From an uncultured Ruminococcus sp. (GTDB taxonomy: Bacteria; Bacillota; Clostridia; Oscillospirales; Ruminococcaceae): a stretch of DNA of 61,551 bases. The notes under the pieces are model-generated. The model did no database searches. It saw nothing but the letters and a program-made list of their open reading frames with translations, and was not told where the DNA came from. Below, in pieces: positions 26,596 to 35,377 of this stretch (the first letter of the stretch is position 1; each line of letters starts with the position of its first letter). The translations under genes and the position numbers were made by a program. The stretch spans positions 1 to 61,551 of the forward strand of contig ONMB01000007.1 of the NCBI GenBank assembly GCA_900318825.1. Reading direction: 5' to 3'.

Positions 26596-27921
26596 ATGGA
26601 CAACAGAAATTATAACAACTACAACGAAGGACCTGAGCGTCCCAGAAAAAGAAAAAAGGTCTCCAAGGAGACTCTTCGCAAAAGACAGCTCACTGCGGTC
26701 TTTGTTATCGCATTCATCGTATTGCTTTTCGTGATACTTATCGCAAAGGCTTGCAGCAAGGACAGCGGCAAGGGCGGAGATACAAAGCCGGCAGATACAG
26801 TAACGACTACAACGAGTGCAGTCACCACACTGGCTCCGGAAACAACAGCGCCCGCTACCCTCGCTACCACAACTACGGTAGTTACAGGCTCCAACGATCC
26901 CGATAAGGGCTTCAAGCTGGACAAGTACAGCATCTACATCAATGTCGGCGAAAGCGGTATCGCATACGTCCAGCAGTACCCCGAGGGCTCTACCGAAGCA
27001 GACGAGGTATGGTCATCATCTGACGAAAAGATAGCAACCGTTGACGCTTACGGTCACATCACCGGCGTTGCAGGCGGCGAATGCTATGTAACTCTCAAGG
27101 CCAAGAACAATCCTTCACAGGAGGTTATGATAAGAGTCGTCGTTGCCGGTACTCCTGCCGCAAACAACGATCAGAACAACAACGGCAATAACACTCCTCT
27201 GAACAATACTCCTGATACAGAAAAGAAACAGGAAACCGAAAAAAAGCCTGAAACAGCCGAAGCCAAGCAGGAAGTCAAAGAAGGAAAGCCTGCTGAACAG
27301 GCTCCTGAAGCTGCAAAGGCAGAAACTGAAAAGAAACCCGAAACTCCCGAGCCTCAGCCCTTAGCTGAGGCTCCTGCTCCCTCTAAGATAAATGATCCCC
27401 AGGCTCACTACGAGGGAAATGTCCTCATTGTCAATAAGTCCTATCCTCTCTCCGAAAACTACAACCCCGGAACTCTCGATCCCAACTGCAATGAGTGGTT
27501 CAACAAGCTCACACAGGACGCCGCAAAGGAAGGTCTGAACATCTACTTTGCCTCCGGCTTCCGCAGCTATACATACCAGAAGCAGATCTATGACAACTAT
27601 GTTGCTAATTACGGTCAGGCAAGCGCTGACACCTTCTCAGCACGTCCCGGATATTCCGAGCACCAGACCGGTCTCGCTATCGACGTCAACACTATCGACG
27701 ACTCCTTCGGCGGCACACCCGAGGCTGTATGGCTCGCAGACAACTGCTACAAATACGGCTTCATTATCCGCTACCCGAAGGGCAAGGACGGTATAACCGG
27801 CTACAAGTATGAGCCGTGGCATATCCGCTATGTTGGTTCAGAGATTGCAAAGAAGGTACACGATGCCGGAAGCGATGCAACTCTCGAAGAGATATACGGA
27901 CTCACTTCACAGTATTCCTAA
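26596..27921 (+). CDS. VanY/LdcB-type D,D-carboxypeptidase with Ig-like domain
   Basis: 441 residues. Cytoplasmic Arg/Lys-rich start (PRKRKKVSKETLRKRQ), TM helix (about 35-55), Thr-rich linker, bacterial Ig-like (Big_2) domain (about 105-190, ending in SQEVMIRVVVAGT), a Pro/Glu/Lys repeat linker, and a C-terminal M15B peptidase (about 300-430). The zinc ligands are seen in SEHQTGLAIDVN and YEPWHIRYVG, with the family SGFRSYTYQKQIYDNY. It trims stem-peptide D-Ala in the cell wall. The start at 26596 follows GGAAGGGACA; upstream in-frame residues have no such site. Confidence 0.93.
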   Translation: MDNRNYNNYNEGPERPRKRKKVSKETLRKRQLTAVFVIAFIVLLFVILIAKACSKDSGKGGDTKPADTVTTTTSAVTTLAPETTAPATLATTTTVVTGSNDPDKGFKLDKYSIYINVGESGIAYVQQYPEGSTEADEVWSSSDEKIATVDAYGHITGVAGGECYVTLKAKNNPSQEVMIRVVVAGTPAANNDQNNNGNNTPLNNTPDTEKKQETEKKPETAEAKQEVKEGKPAEQAPEAAKAETEKKPETPEPQPLAEAPAPSKINDPQAHYEGNVLIVNKSYPLSENYNPGTLDPNCNEWFNKLTQDAAKEGLNIYFASGFRSYTYQKQIYDNYVANYGQASADTFSARPGYSEHQTGLAIDVNTIDDSFGGTPEAVWLADNCYKYGFIIRYPKGKDGITGYKYEPWHIRYVGSEIAKKVHDAGSDATLEEIYGLTSQYS

Positions 27922-27927
27922 CAGCAA

Positions 27928-27960
27928 AAGGCTGCACCATAAAGTGCAGCCTTGATTTTT
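27928..27960 (+). terminator. bidirectional terminator between converging genes
   Basis: 10-bp stem AAGGCTGCAC/GTGCAGCCTT (27928-27937 and 27944-27953) with a 6-nt loop, followed by GATTTTT on the plus strand and TTTTGCTG on the minus strand. Confidence 0.9.
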
Positions 27961-29287
27961 ATTCTTCATTAACCGGCTCTGCAATCTGCGGAGCTATTTT
28001 TTCAACCCGGCACGACTCTATTCTGTGGTGACTTATCGCAACTACCTCAACGCGCAGTCCGTCAGCCTCGAAGGATATCTGTGTACCCTCACGCGGAACG
28101 TCACCGAGCTCATCAATGACATATCCGCCGAAGGTCTCGAAATTATCCGCCGGAATAGTTATATCCAGTTCTTCGCTTACTTCGGCAACAGAAGCTGTAC
28201 CGGGTATGAGCCACATATTATCGCCGGTTTTTTCGATATGCGGCTGAGGAACATCGTCCTCGTCATCGGAGAATTCTCCGACGAGCTGTTCCACAAGATC
28301 AGTGACCGTAATGATACCGCTCATTCCGCCGTACTCGTCAACAACAACAGCAAAGTGGTCCGAACCGCTCTGCTTCATCTGTTCAAAGAGCCTGTCCGCC
28401 TTCATATTCTCGTGAACGAAGTAGGGTTCACGGACCGCGTTTTTCATAATATTCTCGCGGCTCTTGTCGTCGAGACGGAAGTAGTCCTTTGCATCGAGAA
28501 CACCGGTGACGTTGTCAACGCTCTCGCCGCAGACAGGGAAAACAGAGTGTCTTGTACGGTGAATAGTCTCCTCCCAGACCTCTGTGCTGTCAGCCTCCCA
28601 CAAAACGGAGACCTCCGTGCGGTGAGTGCAGACCTGTCCGGCAGTCATATCGTCAAAGGCAAAGACGTTCTTGATGATACGGTTCTCGTCCTCGTCGATA
28701 GTACCCTTTTCCGCACCCGCATCGGACATCATAAGGATCTCCTCCTCAGTAACGGTCTCCTCAGCGTCGTTAAGATCAACGCCGATGAGTCTGAGCAAGC
28801 CCTTTGAGACAGCCTTTGCAAAAAACACTGCCGGTGCAAAAAGCGCCGTAATGACGACTGCCGGCAGACTCATTCGCAGAGCCACCCTTTCAGGATCCTT
28901 CATAGCAGCGCCCTTCGGAAGAAGTACGCCGAATACAAGTGTGACTACGGTAAAGAGAAGTGTCATCACGACTATCACCGCAGCGTGAACGATACTTGCC
29001 GGGATACTGCTTAAGCTGTCCCCGACCGCATCAGAAACGAGTCTTGCAAAGTCGTATGAAAGGAATGCTGAACCGAGAGCCGCAGCGAATACAGAAGCAG
29101 CTCTCATTATCTCCATAAAGCGCGAAGGCTTTTCGGTCAGCTTTTTAAGACGGACGGCACGTCTGTTGCCGCCCGCCGCAAGTTTTTCAAGCTGTGGATC
29201 GCTGATCGCAATCACCGCGGTCTCAGTATAGGTGAAAACCGCCATAAGTACGATCAGAAGTATTTGCAGGATGATCCGAGCTGTCAT
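27959..29287 (-). CDS. CNNM/CorC-family transporter (DUF21-CBS-CorC_HlyC)
   Basis: 442 residues. Four TM helices in the DUF21 domain (about 1-185), a CBS pair (about 205-330, VCTHRTEVSVLW, VDEYGGMSGIITVTDLVEQLVG), and the C-terminal CorC_HlyC domain (about 345-435, GTASVAEVSEELDITIPADNFETFGGYVIDELG). These proteins move Mg2+ or other divalent ions; the older name is hemolysin-like. It is last in an operon with three lipoproteins. RBS AAGGAGG. Confidence 0.93.
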   Translation of the reverse strand: MTARIILQILLIVLMAVFTYTETAVIAISDPQLEKLAAGGNRRAVRLKKLTEKPSRFMEIMRAASVFAAALGSAFLSYDFARLVSDAVGDSLSSIPASIVHAAVIVVMTLLFTVVTLVFGVLLPKGAAMKDPERVALRMSLPAVVITALFAPAVFFAKAVSKGLLRLIGVDLNDAEETVTEEEILMMSDAGAEKGTIDEDENRIIKNVFAFDDMTAGQVCTHRTEVSVLWEADSTEVWEETIHRTRHSVFPVCGESVDNVTGVLDAKDYFRLDDKSRENIMKNAVREPYFVHENMKADRLFEQMKQSGSDHFAVVVDEYGGMSGIITVTDLVEQLVGEFSDDEDDVPQPHIEKTGDNMWLIPGTASVAEVSEELDITIPADNFETFGGYVIDELGDVPREGTQISFEADGLRVEVVAISHHRIESCRVEKIAPQIAEPVNEE

Positions 29288-29358
29288 AGCAGAGTCCTCC
29301 TTTCTCGGGGACTGCCGCCGTCAGTTCCGCCCTCCATTAATTCAAGCACCTCCGCAGA

Positions 29359-30234
29359 TCAATCAGCTCTTGTGAGGATCGAAACCTCTCCGTCCTCGTC
29401 AACGATAGTAAGAGTATCGCCGTCAACGCCGAATGTTACCTCATTGTTGCTGGTATCGCCTTCCTCGGTCATCGACATCTTGTTGCCGTTCACCTCATAT
29501 TTTCCGAATGCGTCAGATGAAAGGTATGTGTTCTTTCCCTTGATCTTTATAATCGTATCCTTATTGCTGCCGCCGAGCATTGAAGCCATTGCGCCGCCTT
29601 TTACAACGTATGTGCCGTCCATATTGTCAGCAGAAGTCTCGCCGGAGGTTCTTTCGAGAACGAGATACTCCTGTTCTGAAGCTGTTACCTTTGCGGTAGT
29701 TCCGTCAAAATCGAGTTTGAGTTCCTGAGAGAAATCGTCGTCGCCGAACTTTACCTTCTTGCCATCAAATGAGATATAGCTGCTGAAATCAATATCAGCT
29801 GCAATAGTATTATCTTCCTTGAAGTTGATGACCATATTCATGTCATCTTCTTCCATTTTCCATAAGCCTTTAACATCTCCGCCCTTGAGCTCAGAAGTAT
29901 CAACAGAAGCCTCAGGCTTTGTATCCTCTTCGCTGGGGATTATGCCGCCTGTGGGGAGCTCCTTGCTTGCCTTTGTAGCATCGCCTTCCGTAACGTCCTC
30001 TTCGTCGGAGCTGTCCTCATCAGAGCTGTTCTCTTTCTCGGAAGAGTTCTTGGAGGCCTTTGTGGTATCGTCCTCCTCATCGGAAGCTGTCTCGTCAGTG
30101 TTTGCCTCATCAGAAGCGCTGGTTGTGGAAGCCTTCTTGGAAGCGCTTCCTGAGCTGTCATCTGAGTCTCCGCAGGAAACGAGAGCAGATGTCATAACTA
30201 TGCACATTGCAAGTATAGCTGCAAGTTTTTTCAT
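29359..30234 (-). CDS. lipoprotein with acidic linker and repeated domain A
   Basis: 291 residues. Lipobox SALVSC (Cys about 21), then a Ser/Asp/Glu/Lys/Thr low-complexity linker (about 22-100), then a beta-rich domain beginning DVKGLWKMEEDDMNMVINF and containing LDGTYVVKGG-like (here MDGTYVVKGGAMASML) and DGDTLTIVDED. This domain matches in order that of the two neighbouring lipoproteins. Function unknown; it should sit on the outer face of the cytoplasmic membrane with the linker crossing the wall. Confidence 0.8.
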   Translation of the reverse strand: MKKLAAILAMCIVMTSALVSCGDSDDSSGSASKKASTTSASDEANTDETASDEEDDTTKASKNSSEKENSSDEDSSDEEDVTEGDATKASKELPTGGIIPSEEDTKPEASVDTSELKGGDVKGLWKMEEDDMNMVINFKEDNTIAADIDFSSYISFDGKKVKFGDDDFSQELKLDFDGTTAKVTASEQEYLVLERTSGETSADNMDGTYVVKGGAMASMLGGSNKDTIIKIKGKNTYLSSDAFGKYEVNGNKMSMTEEGDTSNNEVTFGVDGDTLTIVDEDGEVSILTRAD

Positions 30235-30274
30235 AATGGTACTCCTATCTTAGATTTACTGGTTTACGTTCGTA

Positions 30275-31501
30275 TCAGTCCTTTGTGAGGATCTGCTGAG
30301 CAAATCCGGACTTGAGTGTGAGCTTCTTTCCGTCGATAGTATAGTCAAACTCCTTGTTGTTGAAGAGTGAAGAACCTTCACCGATATAGATCTTGCTGCC
30401 GTCTGCTGAATATGTGAAGCAGTTTTCGAGGCAGATAGTGCTCTTCTTTCCGTCAACGATGAAGTTGAATGAATACTCACTTGTGTTCTTGTATGTCTTG
30501 TCGTACTGGTCAAAGAGAAGTCCGCTTACGACCTTGTATTCGCCGTCGAGCTTATCTTTTGCAGCGTCTGTCTTTTCCATTGTAAGGATATCCTTACCGC
30601 CTACATTGAGAACGAACTTACCGTCCTTGAATGTATACTTGTCAGGACCGAGCTCAGTAGTATTGAAGTAAATCTTGTCGCCCTCGAAGTGGATAATGCT
30701 TGAAGAATCAAGGTAAACACTTCCGTTGCCGTCTTCCTTGTACTCATACCAGCCGTCGAAGCCGCCTTCCTTGGTGGTCCACTTGCCTAAGATATCCTCG
30801 TCGATCTCGCCCTTCTTGTAGCCGCCTTCGCCGGAAGCCTTTGTAGCCTTGGTAGATTCTTCCTTGGAAGTCTTTTCCTTAGTCTCCTTTTCCTTGGTAG
30901 CCTTCTCCTTTGTGGACTTTTCCTTTGTAGCCTTTGTATCGTCCTCAGACTCTGTGAACTTCTTGACCTTCTTGAAGTATACAGTATCATCGGCCTCTTC
31001 AACAACGAGGTTGCCGTCCTCATCGACAGAGAGGTAGGAAGTCTCATCGTCTAATCCAACGATAGAGAGCGAACCGTCGCCCTCGTCCTCCCAGTCAAAG
31101 TCCTCGTCTTTGTTGCCGTAGGTCTTGAGAGTAAGAGTGCCGTCGTCGAAGATCTCGAGCTTCATGAGGCTTGAGATAGGAGTGCCCATGTATTCGTCCT
31201 CATAAACTTCGCCGTCCTCGTCCTCGACCTTGAATGCTTCCCACTTACCGACGAATTCGTCGATATCGGTCTCGCTCTCCTTGGACTTTTTCTTCTTTTT
31301 GCCTGTGGTTTTTTCTTCATCGTCAGTAGAATCTTCGTCGTCGGTATCGTCCTCGTCATCAGTTGAAGACTCATCTTCCTCAACAGAAGAAGTGGTTGCC
31401 TTGCCGGACTTGCTGTCTGAATCGTCATCATCTTTTCCGCATGAAGCGAAGCTGCAGGTGATGAGCATACAACTGAGAAGTATTGCTGTTAATCTTTTCA
31501 T
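30275..31501 (-). CDS. lipoprotein with two copies of a GxW domain and Lys-Glu-Thr linker
   Basis: 408 residues. Signal peptide MKRLTAILLSCMLITCSFASCG (lipobox FASC), acidic linker, domain copy 1 (about 82-190, FVGKWEAFKVEDEDGEVYEDE), a KEKATKEKETKEKTSKE linker, copy 2 (about 235-400, ILGKWTTKEGGFDGWYEYKEDGNGS). Start ATG 31501 behind AGGAGG. An upstream in-frame start would only add unrelated residues. It is cotranscribed with the other two lipoproteins. Confidence 0.8.
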   Translation of the reverse strand: MKRLTAILLSCMLITCSFASCGKDDDDSDSKSGKATTSSVEEDESSTDDEDDTDDEDSTDDEEKTTGKKKKKSKESETDIDEFVGKWEAFKVEDEDGEVYEDEYMGTPISSLMKLEIFDDGTLTLKTYGNKDEDFDWEDEGDGSLSIVGLDDETSYLSVDEDGNLVVEEADDTVYFKKVKKFTESEDDTKATKEKSTKEKATKEKETKEKTSKEESTKATKASGEGGYKKGEIDEDILGKWTTKEGGFDGWYEYKEDGNGSVYLDSSSIIHFEGDKIYFNTTELGPDKYTFKDGKFVLNVGGKDILTMEKTDAAKDKLDGEYKVVSGLLFDQYDKTYKNTSEYSFNFIVDGKKSTICLENCFTYSADGSKIYIGEGSSLFNNKEFDYTIDGKKLTLKSGFAQQILTKD

Positions 31502-31579
31502 AATTTTTCCTCCTGGATAGGTGTGGGTTTCATACCGGAGTATCTCCGGTTCCTTTCTTATATACAAATGCGCATTGCG

Positions 31580-32209
31580 CTATTTGACCTTATTGAGCAC
31601 ACGCTCGCCGCCGTCGCTGCGCTTTATCCTGAGCGTATCGCCGCTGCGTTCAGCTTCGCCGTCGCTTGAGGGGAAACCGTGCTTGCCCTTGAGTTCGAGC
31701 CTTGTGCCGTCGTAGACATAGTCCATAGCATCAACTGCCACGACTATTGCCTTGTTGTCCTCGACTCTGAAATGTATCTCAGGCTTGTCGGTGCCATCAA
31801 AGCCGAGACTCTTGATAATGCTGTCGAGCATAGTACCGCCAGTGACGATGTAGTCACCGTTAAAATCAGAAGGAGCCGGCTCGCCTACACGGTCAAGCGT
31901 GATTACGTTTTTTTCCATTATCTCAGCAGTGAGTATATCGCCGTCGTATTTGAGGCGGTCACCGCCGACGTGAGTACCGAAAAAGAAGAATTCTCCGTCT
32001 TCAAAATAGGTATTCTCCGGCTTATAGTAAACGCTGGCTGTACCGTTATTGTCAAATATGTAGCCGCCTTCAGCGCCCTCGTCCTCGATGCTCCACCTTC
32101 CGGTGATATTGGTATCGGTCTCGGACGAGCTGCTCTTATTGCCGCAGGAGACGCAGCACAGAGCTGTTGCCGCAGCAATTATCAGAGCTGTGATCTTCAA
32201 TGTTCTCAC
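31580..32209 (-). CDS. lipoprotein with a single GxW domain
   Basis: 209 residues. Signal peptide with lipobox CCVSC (Cys about 22), a short Ser-rich spacer, and one domain beginning ITGRWSIEDEGAEGGYIFDNNGT, with FNGDYIVTGGTMLDSII and YDGTRLELKG. Same domain as the two downstream lipoproteins, without the long linker, so it may be the ancestral form. First gene of the set, behind the promoter at 32269. Confidence 0.82.
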   Translation of the reverse strand: MRTLKITALIIAAATALCCVSCGNKSSSSETDTNITGRWSIEDEGAEGGYIFDNNGTASVYYKPENTYFEDGEFFFFGTHVGGDRLKYDGDILTAEIMEKNVITLDRVGEPAPSDFNGDYIVTGGTMLDSIIKSLGFDGTDKPEIHFRVEDNKAIVVAVDAMDYVYDGTRLELKGKHGFPSSDGEAERSGDTLRIKRSDGGERVLNKVK

Positions 32210-32268
32210 TTACCTTCTTCTGATGTATTCCGGGACAAAGCAGTCCGCGGTCTGATGTGACATATTAC

Positions 32269-32297
32269 ATTATAACACCGTATATCTATCTTTTCAA
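32269..32297 (-). promoter_or_regulatory. promoter of the lipoprotein-CNNM operon
   Basis: TTGAAA (32292-32297), 17 bp, TATAAT (32269-32274), extended -10 TGT, divergent from the Mn riboswitch promoter about 110 bp away. Confidence 0.88.
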
Positions 32298-32408
32298 GCA
32301 ATTATAAAAAAAGTTCCCGAAATGTAATATTTTTTTCATTTTCTTTATGCTAATTTGTAAATTACGCCGATAATTCCGTAACTTTTGAGTCTGTTGCTCC
32401 TATTCCCC

Positions 32409-32437
32409 TTGACAATCATGCTATTTAATGGTAATAT
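32409..32437 (+). promoter_or_regulatory. promoter of the Mn riboswitch transcript
   Basis: TTGACA (32409-32414), 17 bp, TAATAT (32432-32437), extended -10 TGG. The predicted start near 32445 is the first base of the aptamer. Confidence 0.9.
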
Positions 32438-32445
32438 ATTATCAA

Positions 32446-32556
32446 TAAAAGGGAGTAGCTTCTTTACAGCCGCTGCTGTAAGTGTCCGTTACGCCATGAC
32501 CGCAGCCATAAGCTGTCGGACGGACAAAGTCCGCAAGACTTTAGCAAGACTTTTAT
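32446..32556 (+). promoter_or_regulatory. yybP-ykoY manganese riboswitch aptamer
   Basis: Two conserved blocks frame the element: AAAAGGGAGTAGC at the 5' end (32447-32459) and TTTAGCAAGACTTTT at the 3' end. Between them are the TTACAGC/GCTGTAA hairpin, the TGTCCG...CGGACA helix and the AAGTC/GACTT hairpin that precedes TAGCAAGAC. This is the arrangement of Mn2+-binding yybP-ykoY RNAs, which control Mn and Ca P-type ATPases such as the one downstream. Confidence 0.93.
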
Positions 32557-32587
32557 TGCACATCAAGCTGCAATAAGAGTCTTTTTT
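32548..32587 (+). terminator. riboswitch expression-platform terminator
   Basis: A 13-bp stem (32548-32560 with 32569-32581, one G-U pair), 8-nt loop, then T6. Its 5' arm starts with GACTTTT, which also forms the aptamer closing helix, so Mn2+ binding and termination are mutually exclusive: Mn should turn the gene on. Confidence 0.9.
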
Positions 32588-32618
32588 GTTTTATTGCAAA
32601 AATACTAAGAAAGAAGGT

Positions 32619-32726
32619 ATGTCCATGATGACACAAAGCCCGTATCCGCACAGAACAGGCATTCGTGCAAAACACCCCACAGCATTCCCCCTGTTCCTTC
32701 CGGCTCATATGCCGGGAAATATATGA
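32619..32726 (+). CDS. possible 35-residue small ORF in the ATPase leader
   Basis: After the terminator an in-frame ATG-TCC-ATG-ATG run, with AAGG 8-11 nt upstream of its later ATGs, opens a 35-codon frame ending at TGA 32724-32726, rich in Pro and His (SPYPHRTGIRAKHPTAFPLF). It has no recognised homology and may be chance, or a leader peptide. Reported as tentative only. Confidence 0.28.
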   Translation: MSMMTQSPYPHRTGIRAKHPTAFPLFLPAHMPGNI

Positions 32727-32776
32727 TAAAGTGTATTCAAATTCGACAATAATGTCTGATGAAACGGAGAGATGAT

Positions 32777-35365
32777 ATGAATTATTTTGATCAGGACGGC
32801 GACAGCGTCGTAAAGGCTCTCGGCAGCGACCGCGAAAAAGGACTCACCGACGCACAGGTCACCGAGAGCAGAAGCAAACACGGTGAAAATGCCATTTCCG
32901 AAGAAAAACAGAAGAGCATATTCAGGGTATTCCTCGAGCAGTTCGCAGACCTGCTGGTAGTTATCCTCATCATCGCCTCGATAATCTCAATGGTGAGCGG
33001 CGAGATCGGAAGCACGATAGTTATACTCGTCGTACTCATTATGAACGCCATACTCGGTACGGCACAGCACGTCAAGGCACAGAAGTCGCTGAACAGTCTC
33101 AAGGCAATGAGCTCGCCCAGTGCAAGAGTCATCAGAAACGGCGCTCAGACCGAGATACCCGCTTCCGAGGTAGTTGTCGGCGATATCCTCCTCATGGAAG
33201 CCGGAAACGTTGCCGCAGCAGACGGACGTCTCCTTGAAGCTGCCTCGCTTCAGGTCAACGAGAGTGCCCTCACCGGTGAGTCGCTGAACGTTACCAAGTC
33301 CACTGACAAGATAGACCAGGCAGAGCTCGCACTCGGCGACCGCGTGAATATGATCTATTCCGGCTCCAACATCTCCAACGGACGCGGTGTTGCGGTAGTA
33401 ACCGGAGTGGGCATGAATACCGAGATAGGCAAGATCGCTTCTCTTATGCAGAACGCGAAGAAGAAAAAGACACCGCTTCAGGTAAGTCTGGACAAGTTCA
33501 GCAAGATACTCTCGATAGCTATCATCTGTATCTGTATACTTGTATTCCTGATGACCTACTTCATAAACGGTCAGCCTGTCGTTGATGCGCTTATGTTCGC
33601 AGTAGCACTTGCCGTTGCCGCAATCCCGGAGGCTCTCAGCTCGATCATCACGATCTCACTCGCTATCGGTACTCAGAAGATGTCAAAGCAGAAGGCGATA
33701 ATCAAAGACCTCAAGGCAGTCGAAGGTCTCGGCTGTGTATCCATAATCTGTTCGGACAAGACCGGTACTCTCACACAGAACCGCATGACTGTCCGCGACC
33801 TCAGCTTCCCCTGTGAACGCGCAAAGAAGGAGCTCCTCCTCGCAATGGCGCTCTGCAACGACGCTGCGAAGTCTGATGACGGCTGGCTCGGCGATCCTAC
33901 TGAGACCGCTCTCTCCGATTACCTCGGAAACGATGAATACCTCCGCATACGCGAGGAAAATCCCCGTGCGGACGAGATACCCTTCGACAGCGACAGAAAG
34001 CTGATGACAACAGTACACCAGTTCGGAGCTGCCCGCACAGCCTATACAAAGGGCGCTATCGACGTTCTTGTTCCGAGGCTCAAATTCGTCCTCACAGACA
34101 ACGATGTACGTCCCATCAACGAGGACGACCTTGCTGAGATACGCAGGTCCAACCTCAGATATTCCGAAAACGGTATGCGAGTTCTCGCATTTGCAAAGAA
34201 GATACTCACAAGCGACGCACATATCACACTTGATGACGAGTGCGACTATGTCTATATCGGTCTGACAGCTATGACCGATCCTCCGCGTGAAGAGAGCAAG
34301 GCAGCCGTTGCGGAATGTATTTCCGCGGGAATAAAGCCAATTATGATAACCGGCGACCACAAGCTCACAGCCGTTGCAATTGCCAAGGAGATAGGCATCT
34401 ACAAGGACGGCGACCTCGCTATGGACGGTAACGAGCTCAACAATATCTCCGATGATGAGCTCTCTGCCAAGCTCGAGAAGATCTCCGTTTACGCACGAGT
34501 TTCACCTGAGCACAAGATACGCATAGTTGACCTCTGGCAGAAGAAGGACATGGTCGTTGCAATGACCGGCGACGGTGTAAACGACGCCCCTGCACTCAAG
34601 AAGGCTGACGTCGGAGTCGCTATGGGAATTACCGGTACCGAAGTATCAAAGGACGCTGCTTCGATGATACTTGCCGACGACAACTTTGCAACTATCGTAA
34701 AGGCAGTCGCAAACGGCAGATGCATCTACAACAACATCAAGAACGCTATCAAGTTCCTGCTTGCCGGAAACGCAGCTGCTATCATCGTAGTCCTGCTGAC
34801 TACCATACTCGACCTGCCGCTGCCGTTTATGCCGGTACACCTCCTCTTCATCAACCTCCTCACAGACTCGCTGCCGGCACTCGCACTGTGTATGGAGCCC
34901 ATGCAGAACGGCGTTATGAAGGAAAAGCCGCGTTCTTCCAAGGAGTCAATACTCAACAAGGAGACCGGCATCTACATCGCATTCCACAGCATCATCATAG
35001 CAGCCTGCGTAATGTGTGCGCTGATGATAGGCAAGCACTCCTGTGACTCCACTGCTATGGCAAGCACTATGGCTTTCGCTACCCTCTGCCTTGCACGTCT
35101 GTTTGAAGGCTTTGACAGCCGCGGAAAGCACTCCCTCGCAAAGCTCGGCTTCACAACGAACCTCTTCTCTATCGAAGCATTCTGCGTCGGAGCACTTCTC
35201 CTCGTATGCGCACTTATGATAACTCCCTGCCACGGATTTATGTCCATAAGCAACTGCTTCAGTGCCAAGAACCTCCTCGAGGTCGCAGGACTCGCGGTTA
35301 TCCCGTTCGCAGTTACTCAGATACTCAGAATGATAAGAGAAGCAGCCACAAAGAACAAAGCCTGA
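32777..35365 (+). CDS. cation-transporting P-type ATPase (Mn2+/Ca2+ type)
   Basis: 862 residues with the P2-type architecture: N-terminal cytoplasmic segment, about ten TM helices, the actuator motif ALTGES (about 171), the phosphorylation site CSDKTGTLTQ (Asp about 330), TM4 ion-binding VAAIPEALSSI, and the hinge GDGVNDAPALKKADVG. The riboswitch upstream points to Mn2+ export or Golgi-type Mn/Ca transport; the family commonly carries Ca2+. Start ATG 32777 after CGGAGAG (5 nt); an ATG at 32759 lies upstream with no Shine-Dalgarno. Confidence 0.93.
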   Translation: MNYFDQDGDSVVKALGSDREKGLTDAQVTESRSKHGENAISEEKQKSIFRVFLEQFADLLVVILIIASIISMVSGEIGSTIVILVVLIMNAILGTAQHVKAQKSLNSLKAMSSPSARVIRNGAQTEIPASEVVVGDILLMEAGNVAAADGRLLEAASLQVNESALTGESLNVTKSTDKIDQAELALGDRVNMIYSGSNISNGRGVAVVTGVGMNTEIGKIASLMQNAKKKKTPLQVSLDKFSKILSIAIICICILVFLMTYFINGQPVVDALMFAVALAVAAIPEALSSIITISLAIGTQKMSKQKAIIKDLKAVEGLGCVSIICSDKTGTLTQNRMTVRDLSFPCERAKKELLLAMALCNDAAKSDDGWLGDPTETALSDYLGNDEYLRIREENPRADEIPFDSDRKLMTTVHQFGAARTAYTKGAIDVLVPRLKFVLTDNDVRPINEDDLAEIRRSNLRYSENGMRVLAFAKKILTSDAHITLDDECDYVYIGLTAMTDPPREESKAAVAECISAGIKPIMITGDHKLTAVAIAKEIGIYKDGDLAMDGNELNNISDDELSAKLEKISVYARVSPEHKIRIVDLWQKKDMVVAMTGDGVNDAPALKKADVGVAMGITGTEVSKDAASMILADDNFATIVKAVANGRCIYNNIKNAIKFLLAGNAAAIIVVLLTTILDLPLPFMPVHLLFINLLTDSLPALALCMEPMQNGVMKEKPRSSKESILNKETGIYIAFHSIIIAACVMCALMIGKHSCDSTAMASTMAFATLCLARLFEGFDSRGKHSLAKLGFTTNLFSIEAFCVGALLLVCALMITPCHGFMSISNCFSAKNLLEVAGLAVIPFAVTQILRMIREAATKNKA

Positions 35366-35377
35366 TAAGGAGGCAAT

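Noticed and set aside
31534-31550. CCGGAG/CTCCGG hairpin between two lipoprotein genes
   Set aside because: Six base pairs and no T run; insufficient to claim a terminator or attenuator.
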